Below the pieces are notes generated by a model. The model worked only from the letters and a program-made list of their open reading frames with translations, searched no databases and was not told the origin of the DNA. Source: Erwinia sp. 198 (GTDB lineage: Bacteria > Pseudomonadota > Gammaproteobacteria > Enterobacterales > Enterobacteriaceae). From it: a stretch of 64,000 nt of DNA. Position 1 is the first letter of the stretch. Each line of letters begins with the position of its first letter. Of the stretch, positions 8,067 to 19,694 are shown in pieces. The DNA is taken from contig NZ_RHUM01000003.1 of the NCBI RefSeq assembly GCF_003937915.1, positions 195,985-259,984 of the forward strand, in the 5' to 3' direction. Position numbers and translations under genes: made by a program.

Positions 8067-10100
8067 ATGACTCAAGTCGCGAAAAAAATATTGGTAACGT
8101 GCGCACTCCCTTACGCCAACGGTTCTATTCATCTCGGCCACATGCTCGAGCATATCCAGGCGGATATTTGGGTCCGTTACCAGCGAATGCGCGGCAACGA
8201 GGTTTACTTCATCTGCGCCGACGATGCGCACGGTACGCCGATCATGCTGAAAGCTCAGCAGATGGGCATTGCCCCCGAGCAGATGATTGCCGAGATGAGT
8301 CAGGAACATCAGAATGACTTCGCCGGTTTCAATATCAGCTACGATAACTACCACTCCACGCACAGCGATGAAAACCGCGAGCTGTCGGAGCTGATTTATA
8401 CCCGTTTGAAAGAAAACGGTTTTATCAAGAACCGGACTATTTCGCAGCTTTACGACCCGGAAAAAGGCATGTTCCTGCCGGATCGCTTTGTTAAAGGCAC
8501 CTGCCCGAAATGTAAATCGCCGGATCAGTATGGCGACAACTGCGAAGTGTGCAGCGCCACCTATAGCCCGACCGAGCTGATCGATCCTAAATCCGTGGTA
8601 TCCGGCGCGACGCCGGTGCTGCGCGACTCCGAGCACTTCTTCTTCGATCTGCCGGAGTTCAGCGCCATGCTTCAGGCATGGACCCGTTCCGGCGCCCTGC
8701 AGGAGCAGGTCGCCAATAAGATGCAGGAGTGGTTCGAGTCGGGGCTGCAACAGTGGGATATCTCCCGCGACGCGCCCTACTTCGGCTTTGAAATTCCGGG
8801 CGCGCCGGGCAAATATTTCTACGTCTGGCTGGATGCGCCTATCGGCTATATGGGCTCGTTTAAAAATCTCTGCGACAAACGCGGCGACATTGATTTCGAT
8901 GCCTTCTGGCAAAAAGACTCTGAGGCCGAGCTGTATCACTTTATCGGCAAGGACATCGTCTATTTCCACAGCCTGTTCTGGCCAGCCATGCTGGAAGGCA
9001 GCAACTTCCGTAAGCCAAACAACCTGTTTGTACACGGTTATGTGACGGTTAACGGCGCGAAAATGTCCAAGTCTCGCGGCACCTTTATCAAGGCCAGCAC
9101 CTGGCTACAGCACCTGGATGCCGACAGCCTGCGCTATTACTATGCCGCCAAGCTCTCTTCTCGCATTGATGATATCGACCTGAATCTGGAAGATTTCGTC
9201 CAGCGCGTGAATGCGGATATCGTTAATAAAGTGGTTAACCTGGCTTCCCGTAACGCCGGGTTTATCAACAAGCGCTTTGGCGGCAAGCTGTCCGGCGAGC
9301 TGGCCGATCCGGCGCTGTATCAATCCTTTGTCGATGCCTCAGCCAGCATTGCGGAAGCCTGGCAGAGCCGCGAATTTGGTCGTGCGGTGCGTGAAATCAT
9401 GGCGATGGCGGACGTGGCGAACCGCTACGTTGACGAGCAGGCCCCGTGGGTAGTAGCGAAGCAGGAAGGCCGTGATGCTGATCTGCAGGCGATCTGCTCA
9501 ATGGGCATCAATATGTTCCGCGTACTGATGACCTGGCTGAAGCCGGTGCTGCCTTCGTTGAGCGAGCGCGCCGAAGCCTTCCTGAACCAGGAGCTGAGCT
9601 GGGACGGTATTGCGCAGCCGCTGCGCGATCACACGCTTTCCACCTTTAAAGCGCTATATAACCGCGTCGAGATGGACAAGGTCAACGCGCTGATCGAGGC
9701 CTCGAAAGAGGACGCGGCGGCGGCGAACAAACCGGCGCTGACCGGCCCGCTGGCGGACGATCCGATTCAGGAAACCATCACCTTTGACGACTTTGCCAAA
9801 GTGGATATGCGTATCGCGCTGATCCAGAACGCCGAGTTTGTCGAAGGATCCGATAAGCTGCTGCGCCTGACGCTGGATCTGGGCGGCGAAACCCGCAACA
9901 TTTTCTCCGGCATTCGCACCGCCTATCCGGATCCGTCGGTGCTGGTAGGCCGACTGACCATGATGGTAGCTAACCTTGCGCCGCGCAAGATGCGCTTTGG
10001 CATGTCGGAAGGCATGGTGATGGCCGCTGGCCCCGGCGGCAAAGAGATTTTCCTGCTGTCGCCGGACAGCGGCGCTCAGCCGGGAATGCAGGTAAAATAA
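8067..10100 (+). CDS. metG: Methionyl-tRNA synthetase
   Basis: MetG charges tRNA-Met. The 677-residue class I synthetase shows the HIGH-type motif HLGH at 22-25, the zinc knuckle CPKC/CEVC (Cys146, 149, 159, 162), KMSKS at 332-336, and a C-terminal OB-fold tRNA-binding and dimerisation domain from about residue 575. This is the full-length dimeric enterobacterial form. The gene is single, with a strong terminator 9 bases after the stop. Confidence 0.98.
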   Translation: MTQVAKKILVTCALPYANGSIHLGHMLEHIQADIWVRYQRMRGNEVYFICADDAHGTPIMLKAQQMGIAPEQMIAEMSQEHQNDFAGFNISYDNYHSTHSDENRELSELIYTRLKENGFIKNRTISQLYDPEKGMFLPDRFVKGTCPKCKSPDQYGDNCEVCSATYSPTELIDPKSVVSGATPVLRDSEHFFFDLPEFSAMLQAWTRSGALQEQVANKMQEWFESGLQQWDISRDAPYFGFEIPGAPGKYFYVWLDAPIGYMGSFKNLCDKRGDIDFDAFWQKDSEAELYHFIGKDIVYFHSLFWPAMLEGSNFRKPNNLFVHGYVTVNGAKMSKSRGTFIKASTWLQHLDADSLRYYYAAKLSSRIDDIDLNLEDFVQRVNADIVNKVVNLASRNAGFINKRFGGKLSGELADPALYQSFVDASASIAEAWQSREFGRAVREIMAMADVANRYVDEQAPWVVAKQEGRDADLQAICSMGINMFRVLMTWLKPVLPSLSERAEAFLNQELSWDGIAQPLRDHTLSTFKALYNRVEMDKVNALIEASKEDAAAANKPALTGPLADDPIQETITFDDFAKVDMRIALIQNAEFVEGSDKLLRLTLDLGGETRNIFSGIRTAYPDPSVLVGRLTMMVANLAPRKMRFGMSEGMVMAAGPGGKEIFLLSPDSGAQPGMQVK

Positions 10101-10109
10101 GCGACGGAG

Positions 10110-10137
10110 ACGGGCGAAGCGATTCGCCCGTTTTTTT
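10110..10137 (+). terminator. metG terminator
   Basis: ACGGGCGAA and TTCGCCCGT form a 9-bp stem with a 4-nt loop, followed by a seven-T run. Confidence 0.93.
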
Positions 10138-10211
10138 GTGGCCCACTGTGATCTCTGGCACAAATCTCTTGTGGATCGTATGATTAATGCGTTGCAAAAC
10201 CGGAGCTTATC

Positions 10212-10592
10212 ATGCGTACCGTACTGTTGGTCATCTGGCGCTATCTGCGCGCCTTCCTGATTATCTATCTCTGCCTCTATGCCGGAAACGCGCTGGCGCT
10301 GCTGCTGCTGGTCACTATTCCGGGCAGCATTATCGGTATGCTGATCCTGTTTTTTCTGCTGGCTTTTCAACTGGTTCCGCCCGACTGGATCAGGCCCGGC
10401 AGCCTGCTGCTGATCCGCTATATGGCGCTGCTGTTTGTGCCGATAAGCGTCGGCGTGATGGGCTATACCGACCTGCTCAGCGCGCAGTTCGGTCCGATAG
10501 TGGTTTCCTGCGTGGTCAGCACCTTTATTGTTTTACTGACCGTGGGGCTGGCATCGCACCAGCTGCACGGCAAAGGAACGGGCGATGAGTGA
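10212..10592 (+). CDS. yohJ: LrgA/CidA-family membrane protein YohJ
   Basis: This 126-residue inner-membrane protein has four hydrophobic segments and belongs to the UPF0299/LrgA family. Family members are described as holin-like or as small-molecule exporters acting with an LrgB partner. That partner, yohK, overlaps the 3' end of this gene by 8 bp, so the two are co-translated. The function in enterobacteria is not settled. Confidence 0.95.
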   Translation: MRTVLLVIWRYLRAFLIIYLCLYAGNALALLLLVTIPGSIIGMLILFFLLAFQLVPPDWIRPGSLLLIRYMALLFVPISVGVMGYTDLLSAQFGPIVVSCVVSTFIVLLTVGLASHQLHGKGTGDE

Positions 10593-11277
10593 TATCTGGT
10601 GGTCTCTGCCGCTGACCATGCTGGTCTTTTTCGGCGCTCGCCGGGTGGCGGCGAGGGTGAAAATTTCCCTGCTCAATCCGTTGCTGATCTCCATGGCGGT
10701 CATCATTCCGCTGCTGCTGCTGATGCAAATGCCCTACGCCCGCTATTTTCAGGGCAGCGCGATCCTGAACCAGCTGTTACAGCCCGCCGTGGTGGCGCTG
10801 GCGCTGCCGCTGTATGAACAGATGCATCAGATCCGTGCGCGCTGGAAGTCAATTATCGGCGTCTGCTTTATCGGCAGCATGACGGCAATGATCTCCGGCA
10901 CGGCTATCGCGCTGTGGATGGGCGCCACGCCGCAGATAGCAGCAACTATTATGCCCAAATCCGTGACCACGCCGATTGCCATGGCGGTTTCCGCCACGCT
11001 GGGGGGCATTCCGGCCATCAGCGCCATTTGCGTGCTGATTGCGGGCGTACTCGGCGCGGTTTTCGGTCATATGCTGCTTAACCTGCTGAAAATCCGCAGC
11101 AAGGCCTCGCGCGGCCTGGCGATCGGCAACGCTTCTCACGCGCTGGGTACGGCGCGCTGCTCGGAGCTGGATTACCAGGAAGGCGCCTACAGCTCGCTGG
11201 CGCTGGTGATCTGCGGCATTATCACTTCGCTGCTGGCGCCGTTTCTGTTTCCGCTACTGATGCATTTCTGGCGCTAA
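10585..11277 (+). CDS. yohK: LrgB-family membrane protein YohK
   Basis: This 230-residue polytopic membrane protein of the LrgB family is the expected partner of YohJ. The central [13 protein letters not shown] and [10 protein letters not shown] segments are family signatures. It overlaps yohJ by 8 bp and precedes the CRP-controlled cdd gene, as in E. coli, where YohJK has been linked to cytidine supply. Confidence 0.95.
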   Translation: MSDIWWSLPLTMLVFFGARRVAARVKISLLNPLLISMAVIIPLLLLMQMPYARYFQGSAILNQLLQPAVVALALPLYEQMHQIRARWKSIIGVCFIGSMTAMISGTAIALWMGATPQIAATIMPKSVTTPIAMAVSATLGGIPAISAICVLIAGVLGAVFGHMLLNLLKIRSKASRGLAIGNASHALGTARCSELDYQEGAYSSLALVICGIITSLLAPFLFPLLMHFWR

Positions 11278-11328
11278 AACTTGCGATGCGTCGCGCATTT
11301 TGTGGTTCTCTTTCATAAATTGCATAAT

Positions 11329-11350
11329 CTGTGTGATTATAATCACATAC
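11329..11350. promoter_or_regulatory. CRP site of the cdd promoter
   Basis: TGTGA-TTATAA-TCACA at 11332-11347 is a perfect CRP core palindrome. Its centre (11339.5) is about 41 bp upstream of a predicted start near 11381, with GAATAA at 11371-11376 as a possible -10, so it would be a class II site. In E. coli, cdd is activated by CRP and repressed by CytR. A weaker TGTGG...TTCAT element near 11301-11316 could be a second site. Confidence 0.85.
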
Positions 11351-11403
11351 ATTAGCCTGGCTGCCCGCCAGAATAAGCGGCCACTTATGCAAGAGAAGCC
11401 ACT

Positions 11404-12285
11404 ATGCAACCACGTTTTCAAGCGGCTTTCGCCGCGCTGCCTTCCCCGCTGCAGGCGGCGCTGCAGCCTTTGCTGACCGACACCTTTCCTGCTTTTTTCA
11501 CTCCTGAGCAACTGGCCGCCGTGCGTACCGAAACCGGCCTGGACAATCGCGAGCTGGCTTTTGCGCTGCTGCCGCTGGCGGCGGCCTGCGCCGTGGTGCC
11601 GCTTTCCCGCTTCAACGTTGGCGCGCTGGCGCTGGGCCGCAGCGGCCATCTCTATTTTGGCGCGAACATGGAGTTTTCCGGCGCGACCATGCAGCAGACC
11701 GTCCACGCCGAGCAAAGCGCAGTCACCCACGCCTGGCTGCGCGGCGAAAAAGGCCTTGAGGCAATTACCGTCAACTACACGCCCTGCGGCCACTGCCGCC
11801 AGTTTATGAACGAGCTGAACAGCGGCACCGCGCTGCGCATTCATCTGCCGGGACGCGAACCGGCAACGCTGGGCGATTACCTGCCGGATGCGTTCGGCCC
11901 GCGCGATTTAGCGATTGAGACGCTGCTGCTGGACGAGGTCGATCACGGCCTGACCATCACCGGCGACGCGCTGGTCAGGGCCGCGCTTGAGGCGGCTAAC
12001 CGCAGCCATGCACCTTACTCGCAGGCGTTAAGCGGCGTGGCGCTGCAAATGGCCGACGGCGCAATTTTTGCCGGCAGCTATGCGGAAAACGCCGCCTTTA
12101 ACCCAAGCCTGCCGCCGCTGCAGGCCGCGCTGATCCTGTTAAACCTTGCAGGCTACGACGTGCTGCAAATTCAGCGCGCCGTGCTGGCGGAAGCGCCCGA
12201 TGCCCGCCTTATCCAGCGGCAGGCAACCGCCGCGACGCTGCAGGCACTGGGCTGCGCGACTTTGCAAACCGTGCCGCTGCGCTGA
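11404..12285 (+). CDS. cdd: Cytidine deaminase
   Basis: Cdd deaminates cytidine and deoxycytidine to uridine and deoxyuridine in nucleoside salvage. The 293-residue length marks the large homodimeric enterobacterial form (catalytic domain plus a degenerate second copy). Zinc and catalytic residues are visible: His101-Ala-Glu103 in TVHAEQSAV, and Cys128 and Cys131 in TPCGHC. The ATG sits behind AAGAGAAG. The upstream CRP palindrome predicts control by cAMP-CRP. Confidence 0.97.
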   Translation: MQPRFQAAFAALPSPLQAALQPLLTDTFPAFFTPEQLAAVRTETGLDNRELAFALLPLAAACAVVPLSRFNVGALALGRSGHLYFGANMEFSGATMQQTVHAEQSAVTHAWLRGEKGLEAITVNYTPCGHCRQFMNELNSGTALRIHLPGREPATLGDYLPDAFGPRDLAIETLLLDEVDHGLTITGDALVRAALEAANRSHAPYSQALSGVALQMADGAIFAGSYAENAAFNPSLPPLQAALILLNLAGYDVLQIQRAVLAEAPDARLIQRQATAATLQALGCATLQTVPLR

Positions 12286-12447
12286 TCCGCTTCGTTGCCG
12301 TTTCGCCAGCCCGCAAGTCCCGCTGCCGGCTGGCTTTTTATTGCCAAAAAAGTGCCCGCATTTGTTATAAGCTGTTAACAAATGCTGTACTTTCGGATGA
12401 ATTATTTTAGGATTGGGCCACTACCGATCCCAGTGAGTATTGATTAC

Positions 12448-14145
12448 ATGGAACTCGACTACGAAAGTAAACGCCCTCTCTACATTCCCTACGCTGGCCC
12501 TATCCTGCTGGAATTTCCGCTGTTGAATAAGGGCAGCGCCTTCTCTATAGAAGAACGCAATGACTTTAACCTGAACGGCCTGCTGCCCGAGACGGTGGAA
12601 ACCATCGAAGAGCAGGCCCAGCGCGCCTGGCGTCAGTTTCAGGATTTCAAAAACGCCAACGACAAGCACGTTTACCTGCGCAACATTCAGGACACCAACG
12701 AAACGCTGTTCTACCGCCTGCTGGATAATCATCTTGAAGAGATGATGCCGATTATCTATACCCCGACCGTTGGCGCAGCCTGTGAACACTTTTCTGAAAT
12801 TTATCGCCGCGCGCGCGGGCTGTTTATCTCCTATCCGAACCGCGCCAGCATTGAAGATATGCTGCAAAACGCCACCAAGCAGAACGTGAAGGTAATCGTA
12901 GTCACCGACGGCGAGCGTATTCTTGGCCTGGGTGACCAGGGTATCGGCGGCATGGGCATTCCTATCGGCAAGCTGTCGCTGTATACCGCCTGTGGCGGCA
13001 TCAGCCCGGCCTATACGCTTCCGGTTGTATTGGATGTCGGCACCAACAACCAGCAGCTGCTGAACGATCCGCTCTATATGGGCTGGCGTCATCCGCGTAT
13101 CACCGGTGAAGAATACGATAACTTCGTTAATGAATTTATCCAGGCGGTGAAAAGCCGCTGGCCAAACGTGCTGCTGCAGTTTGAGGATTTCGCGCAGAAA
13201 AACGCCATGCCGCTGTTGGAGCGCTACCGCGATGAAGTCTGCTGCTTTAACGACGATATTCAGGGTACCGCCGCCGTCACGCTGGGTACGCTGATCGCCG
13301 CCAGCCGCGCGGCAGGCAGCAAAATGAGCGAGCAGAAAGTAGTGTTCCTGGGCGCCGGCTCTGCCGGCTGTGGCATCGCCGAGCAGATTATCGCGCAGAT
13401 GAAATCGGAAGGCCTGAGCGACGAAGAAGCCCGCGCGCGCGTCTTTATGGTGGATCGCTTCGGACTGCTCACCGACAAGCAGCCAAACCTGCTCAGCTTC
13501 CAGAGCAAGCTGGTGCAGAAGAGCGAGGATCTGGCCGGCTGGGATTCCAGCTCCGATTCCCTGTCGCTGCTGGATGTGGTGCGTAACGCGCGCCCGGATA
13601 TTCTGATCGGCGTTTCCGGCCAGCCCGGTCTGTTCAGCGAAGAGATTATCCGCGAGATGCACAAGCACTGCGCGCGCCCAATCGTCATGCCGCTCTCCAA
13701 CCCGACCTCCCGCGTGGAAGCAACGCCGCAGGATATTATGGCGTGGACCGACGGTGCCGCGCTGGTCGCGACCGGCAGCCCGTTCGCGCCGGTAACCTGG
13801 AAAGAGCAGACGTTCCCGATCGCGCAGTGCAACAACTCCTATATCTTTCCCGGCATTGGCCTGGGCGTGATCGCTTCGGGCGCCACCCGCGTGACCGACA
13901 GTATGCTGATGGCCGCCAGCCGCGCGCTGGCCGACTGTTCGCCGCTGGTCAACGACGGCGTTGGCCCGGTGCTGCCGGAAGTCAAAGATATCCAGGGCGT
14001 ATCGAAGGTGATTGCGATGGCCGTGGGTAAGGCGGCGCAGCTGGCCGGCGTGGCGGTGGTCACCTCAGAAGATGTGCTGTCCAAAGCGATTGCCGCCAAT
14101 TTCTGGCTGCCGCAGTACCGTAACTATCGGCGCACTTCTATTTAA
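12448..14145 (+). CDS. maeA: NAD-dependent malic enzyme MaeA (SfcA)
   Basis: MaeA decarboxylates malate to pyruvate with NAD+. The 565-residue product matches the E. coli length when started at [18 protein letters not shown]; an upstream in-frame ATG at 12382 would add 22 residues unlike the family and is rejected. Signatures include [10 protein letters not shown], the [13 protein letters not shown] region, [11 protein letters not shown] and the NAD-binding [13 protein letters not shown]. The protein ends in the conserved YRRTSI. It lies between cdd and sanA, where E. coli has no maeA, so the locus has been rearranged relative to E. coli. Confidence 0.95.
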   Translation: MELDYESKRPLYIPYAGPILLEFPLLNKGSAFSIEERNDFNLNGLLPETVETIEEQAQRAWRQFQDFKNANDKHVYLRNIQDTNETLFYRLLDNHLEEMMPIIYTPTVGAACEHFSEIYRRARGLFISYPNRASIEDMLQNATKQNVKVIVVTDGERILGLGDQGIGGMGIPIGKLSLYTACGGISPAYTLPVVLDVGTNNQQLLNDPLYMGWRHPRITGEEYDNFVNEFIQAVKSRWPNVLLQFEDFAQKNAMPLLERYRDEVCCFNDDIQGTAAVTLGTLIAASRAAGSKMSEQKVVFLGAGSAGCGIAEQIIAQMKSEGLSDEEARARVFMVDRFGLLTDKQPNLLSFQSKLVQKSEDLAGWDSSSDSLSLLDVVRNARPDILIGVSGQPGLFSEEIIREMHKHCARPIVMPLSNPTSRVEATPQDIMAWTDGAALVATGSPFAPVTWKEQTFPIAQCNNSYIFPGIGLGVIASGATRVTDSMLMAASRALADCSPLVNDGVGPVLPEVKDIQGVSKVIAMAVGKAAQLAGVAVVTSEDVLSKAIAANFWLPQYRNYRRTSI

Positions 14146-14155
14146 TAATGCCGAT

Positions 14156-14181
14156 CGGGCGCGCCGTGCGCCCGGTTTTTA
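14156..14181 (+). terminator. maeA terminator
   Basis: CGGGCGC/GCGCCCG is a 7-bp stem with a 5-nt loop, followed by GTTTTTA, starting 11 bases after the stop codon. Confidence 0.9.
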
Positions 14182-14297
14182 TTCCCTTTCCGCCGCGCCT
14201 GACGATTTTGTACAAAAAGCCGCCAGCCGGTGCGCTACCGCTTGCTTCACCTCGTCGGGTACAGTAGCCTTGAGCCACCTTTTCGGCTTCAGTCTGA

Positions 14298-15047
<750 letters not shown>

Positions 15048-15143
15048 AATGCCGCCGTTAACGCACTGATTGTTATGAACCTGCCCGCTTCTTCTGTCAG
15101 TCTGTCTCCCGAATAGATCGCTAAACGTTAACGGGAGAGAAAC

Positions 15144-15896
15144 ATGGATCTGAACTTGAAGGATCGTCGCGTACTGGTCAGCGGCGGCTCGCGCGGCATT
15201 GGACGAGCAATTGTGGAATGCTTTCTTGCCGAAGGCGCACGGGTGGAGTTTTGCGCCCGCAGCCCTGAAGGCGTGCAGGAAGCGCAACAGGTGCTGGGTT
15301 CACGCGCAAACGGCACGGCGGTCGATGTCACCTCTCCAGATCGGATGCAAACATGGATTCAGGAAGCAGCGAACCGGCTTGGCGGGCTGGATATTATCGT
15401 GCCTAACGTCAGCGCGCTGGCGGCAGGCAGCGATCCGGACGTGTGGCGTAAAGCGTTCGACACCGACCTGATGGGCACCGTAACGATGGTGCAGGCGGCC
15501 CTTCCTTACCTGAAAAAATCCCCTGCGGCGTCCATCGTGCTGATCTCCAGCGTGGCGGGACGCGAGGTCGATATGTTTGCCGAGCCGTACGGCATCATGA
15601 AAGCGGCGCTGATCCATTACGGCAAAACCTTATCGGAACGCCACGCCGCAGATGGCATCCGCGTGAATACCGTTTCGCCGGGCAACGTTTATTTCAGTGA
15701 AGGCGTATGGGGCGATATTGAACGCAACCAGCCGGAAACCTTTGCTCAATGCCTGGCGGCGAATCCGCTGGGAAGAATGGCGACGCCGCAGGAAGTAGCG
15801 AAAGCCACGGTCTTCCTTGCCAGCGAGGCGGCCAGTTTCACCACCGGCACTAATCTGCTGGTGGACGGCGGGCTGACTAAAGGCGTGCAGTTCTGA
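15144..15896 (+). CDS. SDR-family oxidoreductase
   Basis: This is a classical short-chain dehydrogenase/reductase of 250 residues. The cofactor motif GGSRGIG is at 14-20 (TGxxxGxG type, with Ser replacing the usual Thr), and the catalytic Ser135/136, Tyr149 and Lys153 lie in the LISSVAG and EPYGIMK contexts. The C-terminus ends LLVDGGLTKGV, the normal SDR close. The substrate is unknown; the family spans sugars, steroids and acyl carriers. A good site (GGGAGAG) precedes the ATG. It converges on mglC and shares a terminator. Confidence 0.9.
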   Translation: MDLNLKDRRVLVSGGSRGIGRAIVECFLAEGARVEFCARSPEGVQEAQQVLGSRANGTAVDVTSPDRMQTWIQEAANRLGGLDIIVPNVSALAAGSDPDVWRKAFDTDLMGTVTMVQAALPYLKKSPAASIVLISSVAGREVDMFAEPYGIMKAALIHYGKTLSERHAADGIRVNTVSPGNVYFSEGVWGDIERNQPETFAQCLAANPLGRMATPQEVAKATVFLASEAASFTTGTNLLVDGGLTKGVQF

Positions 15897-15904
15897 CAGA
15901 GGAA

Positions 15905-15931
15905 AGAGAAAGGCCGGGCTGGCCTTTCTCT
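15905..15931. terminator. Bidirectional terminator between the SDR gene and mglC
   Basis: AGAGAAAGGCC and GGCCTTTCTCT form a perfect 11-bp stem with a 5-nt loop between two convergent stop codons. The U-rich arms allow action in both directions. Confidence 0.85.
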
Positions 15932-15942
15932 ACAGGAGAAAA

Positions 15943-16953
15943 CTATTTCTTGCGGGCGTATTTCAGGGAGTCGAGCGCCACGGCAAAAATAATGATGCCG
16001 CCTTTGATAATATACTGCCAGTAAGGGTTGACGCCGATATAGGTCAGGCCGTAGTTGATAACGGTGAAAATCAACACGCCCGTCACCACACCGGCTACGG
16101 TGCCCACGCCGCCAGCGAAGGAGACGCCGCCCACCACACAGGCCGCAATTGCATCCAGCTCGTACATAAAGCCCAGATTATTGGTTGCTGAGCCGATACG
16201 CCCCGCTTCCAGCATCCCGCCGAAGGCGTAGAACACGCCGGAAAGCGCATAAATCAGGATCAGGTTGAAGTTAACGTTCACGCCCGACACTTTTGCCGCT
16301 TCCGGGTTGCCGCCGATAGCAAAGATGTTTTTGCCGAAGCGGGTCTTGTTCCACAAAATCCAGACAAAGAAGATGGCAATAGCCGCATAGAAGGTGATGT
16401 AGGAGAGCTTGAAGTCGCCCAGGCGAATAAAGCCCTGTGCAAAAGTCGAAAATTTCTCGTCAAACCCGGCGATCGGCGAAGCGCCTACATAGTCGTAATA
16501 GAGCGAGTTAATGCCGTAAACGATAATCATCGTACCCAGCGTGGTGATAAAAGGCGTCACCTTCAGATAGGCGATAATCACACCGTTGATCAGGCCAATC
16601 AGGCCGCCGACAACGCAGACAATCAGGATAACCAGCGGGATCGGTACGGTATCCATATGTGGAAACACCTTGTTGGCGTTGTCCATCGCCTGAAGCAGCG
16701 TTGCCGCCACTACCGCTGCCAGACCAACCTGACGACCGGCGGAAAGATCGGTGCCCTGGGTCACAATCAGCCCGGCCACACCAAGCGCAATAATAATGCG
16801 CACGGAGGACTGAGTCAGGATATTACTCAGGTTCATCAGGCTTAAAAATGTCGGATCCTGGAAAATAATAATTGCCAGCAGAACCAGCAACACAACATAG
16901 ATGCCACCTTCTTTCAGCCAGGTGAGCGCATTCTTCTTATTCACAGCATTCAT
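15943..16953 (-). CDS. mglC: Galactose/methyl-galactoside ABC permease MglC
   Basis: MglC is the membrane channel of the high-affinity galactose importer MglBAC. It has 336 residues with about ten hydrophobic segments and the family signature VGGVSFAGGVGTVAG near the C-terminus. It is the last gene of mglBAC, 17 bp after mglA. Confidence 0.96.
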   Translation of the reverse strand: MNAVNKKNALTWLKEGGIYVVLLVLLAIIIFQDPTFLSLMNLSNILTQSSVRIIIALGVAGLIVTQGTDLSAGRQVGLAAVVAATLLQAMDNANKVFPHMDTVPIPLVILIVCVVGGLIGLINGVIIAYLKVTPFITTLGTMIIVYGINSLYYDYVGASPIAGFDEKFSTFAQGFIRLGDFKLSYITFYAAIAIFFVWILWNKTRFGKNIFAIGGNPEAAKVSGVNVNFNLILIYALSGVFYAFGGMLEAGRIGSATNNLGFMYELDAIAACVVGGVSFAGGVGTVAGVVTGVLIFTVINYGLTYIGVNPYWQYIIKGGIIIFAVALDSLKYARKK

Positions 16954-16970
16954 GGACAGCCCTTACCTCA

Positions 16971-18479
16971 TTAAAGGTGCTTGGATGCTAAACGTAATAT
17001 TTCGTTTTGCGTGGTAGTTTTGGTTTCGACAATACCTGCGACCATGCCGTTGCTCATGACCAGGATCCTGTCGGTAATGCCCAGCAGCTCCGGCATTTCG
17101 GAAGAGATAATAATTATGCCCTTCTCTTTTTTCGCCAGATCGGAAATCAGCTGGTAAATTTCAAACTTTGCGCCGACGTCAATGCCGCGCGTCGGTTCGT
17201 CCAGCATTAATATTTCCGGCTGGGTTAACAGCCAGCGGCCAATAATGACTTTCTGCTGGTTGCCGCCCGAAAGCGAGCCGATGGAGGTCGCGTGTCCCGG
17301 CGTTTTTACCCGCATGGCATCGATAACCCATTGGGTATCGCTTTTCATCCGGTTATTATCCAGCAGGCCAATCGAGTTTTTATATTTGCGAATATTTGAA
17401 ATCAGCGAGTTAAAACCGATATCCAGAAACGCATAAATCCCCGTGGCGCGACGCTCTTCCGTCACCAGCGCAAAGCCGTGATTGATCGCTTCGTTAGCCG
17501 AGTTATTATTGATTTTTTTGCCGTGCAGCTTAATGGTGCCGCCGGACTTTTCGCGGATGCCGAACAGCGTTTCCACGATATCGGTACGTTTAGCCCCCAC
17601 CAGCCCGGCCACGCCAAGGATTTCGCCCTTGCGCAGATCGAACGAAATATCGCGAATAGACGGCTGGCGCAGCGAGGTAAGGTTACGTACCTCCAGAATA
17701 GTTTCGCCCGGCACGTTGGACTTATCCGGGAAGCGCTGGTTCAGCGAGCGCCCTACCATCATGGCGATGATCTTATCCATATCCAGCCCTTCCAGCGGCT
17801 GGGTAGCGATCCACTGGCCGTCGCGCAGAATGGTAATTTCGTCGCACAGCTGGAAAATCTCTTCCATCTTGTGGGAGATATAAACTATGCCGCAGCCGCG
17901 ATCTTTTAATTTACGGATAATAGTGAACAGGTGGTTCACTTCTTTTTCCGTTAATGAAGAGGTCGGCTCGTCCATAATGACGATTTTGGCATCGTAAGAG
18001 AATGCTTTGGCAATCTCTATCATCTGCATCTGCGAAACGGAAAGGTTAATGACCTTGTCGCGCGGATCGATATCAATATCCAGCTCTTCAAAAATGGCTT
18101 TGGTATCGCGATACATTTTATCCTGGTCGACGAAAAAGCCTTTTCGCGGATAGCGGCCCAGCCACATGTTATCCATGACCGTGCGCTGTAAAACCAGGTT
18201 TAATTCCTGATGCACCATAGATACGCCGTTTTCCAGCGCCTCTTTGGAGCTTTTAAAGTCGATTTCTTTGCCCTGAAAAAGAATGCTTCCCGTGTCTTTG
18301 CTATAAATACCAAACAGGCATTTTAATAAAGTCGATTTGCCCGCGCCGTTTTCTCCCATCAGCGCATGAACCGAATGGGGACGAATTTTTAAATTAACGT
18401 TATCTAACGCCTTTACGCCCGGAAAGGACTTGCTGACGTTAGTCATTTCCAGCAGATACTGCCCCTGATCGCTGCTCAT
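16971..18479 (-). CDS. mglA: Galactose/methyl-galactoside ABC ATPase MglA
   Basis: This cytoplasmic ATPase powers MglC. It has 502 residues with two tandem nucleotide-binding domains. The first Walker A is GENGAGKST (42-50), with [14 protein letters not shown] and [11 protein letters not shown]; the second has a degenerate P-loop (GLVGAKRTD) but a full SLSGGNQQK signature and [12 protein letters not shown], as usual for sugar CUT2-family ATPases. It is separated from mglB by a hairpin-rich 81-bp spacer. Confidence 0.96.
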   Translation of the reverse strand: MSSDQGQYLLEMTNVSKSFPGVKALDNVNLKIRPHSVHALMGENGAGKSTLLKCLFGIYSKDTGSILFQGKEIDFKSSKEALENGVSMVHQELNLVLQRTVMDNMWLGRYPRKGFFVDQDKMYRDTKAIFEELDIDIDPRDKVINLSVSQMQMIEIAKAFSYDAKIVIMDEPTSSLTEKEVNHLFTIIRKLKDRGCGIVYISHKMEEIFQLCDEITILRDGQWIATQPLEGLDMDKIIAMMVGRSLNQRFPDKSNVPGETILEVRNLTSLRQPSIRDISFDLRKGEILGVAGLVGAKRTDIVETLFGIREKSGGTIKLHGKKINNNSANEAINHGFALVTEERRATGIYAFLDIGFNSLISNIRKYKNSIGLLDNNRMKSDTQWVIDAMRVKTPGHATSIGSLSGGNQQKVIIGRWLLTQPEILMLDEPTRGIDVGAKFEIYQLISDLAKKEKGIIIISSEMPELLGITDRILVMSNGMVAGIVETKTTTQNEILRLASKHL

Positions 18480-18493
18480 AATTCTACCTGGCG

Positions 18494-18531
18494 GATCGTT
18501 TTACGATCGGGCCCGTTCTGCCACGGGCCCG
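18494..18531 (-). repeat. Paired hairpins in the mglB-mglA spacer
   Basis: Two adjoining inverted repeats lie between mglB and mglA: CGGGCCCGT/ACGGGCCCG (18508-18531, 9-bp stem, 6-nt loop) and GATCGT/ACGATC (18494-18508, 3-nt loop). There is no T run. Such structures commonly protect the upstream binding-protein mRNA from 3' exonucleases and lower downstream expression, which suits the excess of MglB over MglA needed for import (inference). Confidence 0.75.
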
Positions 18532-18560
18532 GTAACGGACGCGAGTGCGCCCGGAAAGAC

Positions 18561-19553
18561 TTATTTACTGAACTGAGCGAGGTTCTCTTTATCAACCGGC
18601 ACATAGGCCACGCGCACCACTTTGCCTTCCAGCTTGTAGTTGGTGCCTTCGGTCGCCGGTTTGCCCGCCGCCAGGTTTTTCGCCATTTCAAAAGTGGCTC
18701 TGGCCTGGTTTTCCGCATCGTTCAGCACGGTGCCTTCCATCGCGCCGGATTTCACCATCGCCATCGCTTCCGGCAACGCATCCACGCCAAAGACCGGTAC
18801 GGACGTTTTGTTATGCGCTTTCAGCGCTTCTACCGCGCCCATCGCCATCGCATCGTTATTGGCGATCACCACTTCGATTTTGTTGCCGTTCGGGCCGGAG
18901 AGCCACGCGTCCATCTTGTCTTTTGCCTGCGCGGTATCCCACATGGCGGTATCCAGATGCAGCTGCTGCGTTTTCAGGCCGTCTTTATTCAGGGTGTCGA
19001 TCACGTATTTGGTACGCGCTTCGGCATCCGGGTGGCCCGGCTCGCCTTTCAGCAGCACAAACTGCACCACGCCGTCTTTGTTCAGATCCCAGTTGGCATT
19101 GGCTTTCCAGTGTTTCTCAATCAGCTCGCCCTGTTTGACGCCGGACTCTTTAGAATCGGTACCGACATAGTAAGCCTTGTCGTAGCTGGCCAGCGCTTTG
19201 GCAGAAGGCTCTTTGTTGAAGAAGACAATCGGAATATCGTTGGCTTTGGCTTTACTGATGACCACCGCCGCCGCCGCCGGATCGACAAGGTTAATCGCCA
19301 GCGCCTTCACGCCCTTCGCCACCATCACGTCAATCTGATCGTTTTGCGTTGACTGGCTGTTCTGCGAATCGTTCATCAGCAGCTGAATGCCGCTGCTATT
19401 TTTCGCTTCTTTCTCGATATCCTTGCGCACCACGGACATAAAGTTATCGTCATATTTATAAATGGTTACGCCAATGCGGGTATCGGCCGCCTGCGCCGTT
19501 GCGCCAAACATCATGCTGGCAACCAGGGCTGTGAGGGTGAATGCCTTCTTCAT
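18561..19553 (-). CDS. mglB: Periplasmic galactose/glucose-binding protein MglB
   Basis: MglB captures galactose and glucose in the periplasm and delivers them to MglAC; in motile enterobacteria it also signals through the Trg chemoreceptor. The 330-residue precursor has a clean signal peptide (1-22, ending ATAQA) and then a type I periplasmic-binding fold beginning [19 protein letters not shown]. It is the first gene of the operon and lies just downstream of galS. The promoter carries a CRP site and a gal operator. Confidence 0.97.
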   Translation of the reverse strand: MKKAFTLTALVASMMFGATAQAADTRIGVTIYKYDDNFMSVVRKDIEKEAKNSSGIQLLMNDSQNSQSTQNDQIDVMVAKGVKALAINLVDPAAAAVVISKAKANDIPIVFFNKEPSAKALASYDKAYYVGTDSKESGVKQGELIEKHWKANANWDLNKDGVVQFVLLKGEPGHPDAEARTKYVIDTLNKDGLKTQQLHLDTAMWDTAQAKDKMDAWLSGPNGNKIEVVIANNDAMAMGAVEALKAHNKTSVPVFGVDALPEAMAMVKSGAMEGTVLNDAENQARATFEMAKNLAAGKPATEGTNYKLEGKVVRVAYVPVDKENLAQFSK

Positions 19554-19633
19554 TGTTCTCTCCGGTTCTTTGTAGGGTCGGTATGCGTGTGCGGCCGGAC
19601 CGTGTTGTTATTCTGTCCCGGCCAGGCACGGCC

Positions 19634-19694
19634 ATCTTAGTGAAGCGAATGTTAATTAACTGTGAACTTACTCACGGATTGAAAACGGTTACAT
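19634..19694 (-). promoter_or_regulatory. mglB promoter: CRP site plus GalR/GalS operator
   Basis: On the minus strand, in order towards mglB: a gal operator ATGTAACCGTTTTCAA (19694-19679), a CRP core (TGAGT half at one side, TGTGA...TCACG read on plus, 19661-19676), and TAAGAT at 19639-19634 as -10. The CRP centre is 41.5 bp from a start near 19627, a class II position. The operator overlaps the galS stop codon. E. coli mgl is likewise CRP-activated and GalS/GalR-repressed. Confidence 0.85.

Noticed and set aside
8037..9035. A 332-codon minus-strand open frame
   Set aside because: Antisense to metG with shadow-like composition.
12421..13668. A 415-codon minus-strand open frame
   Set aside because: It is antisense to maeA, rich in His/Gln/Arg and without family resemblance; a codon-bias shadow.
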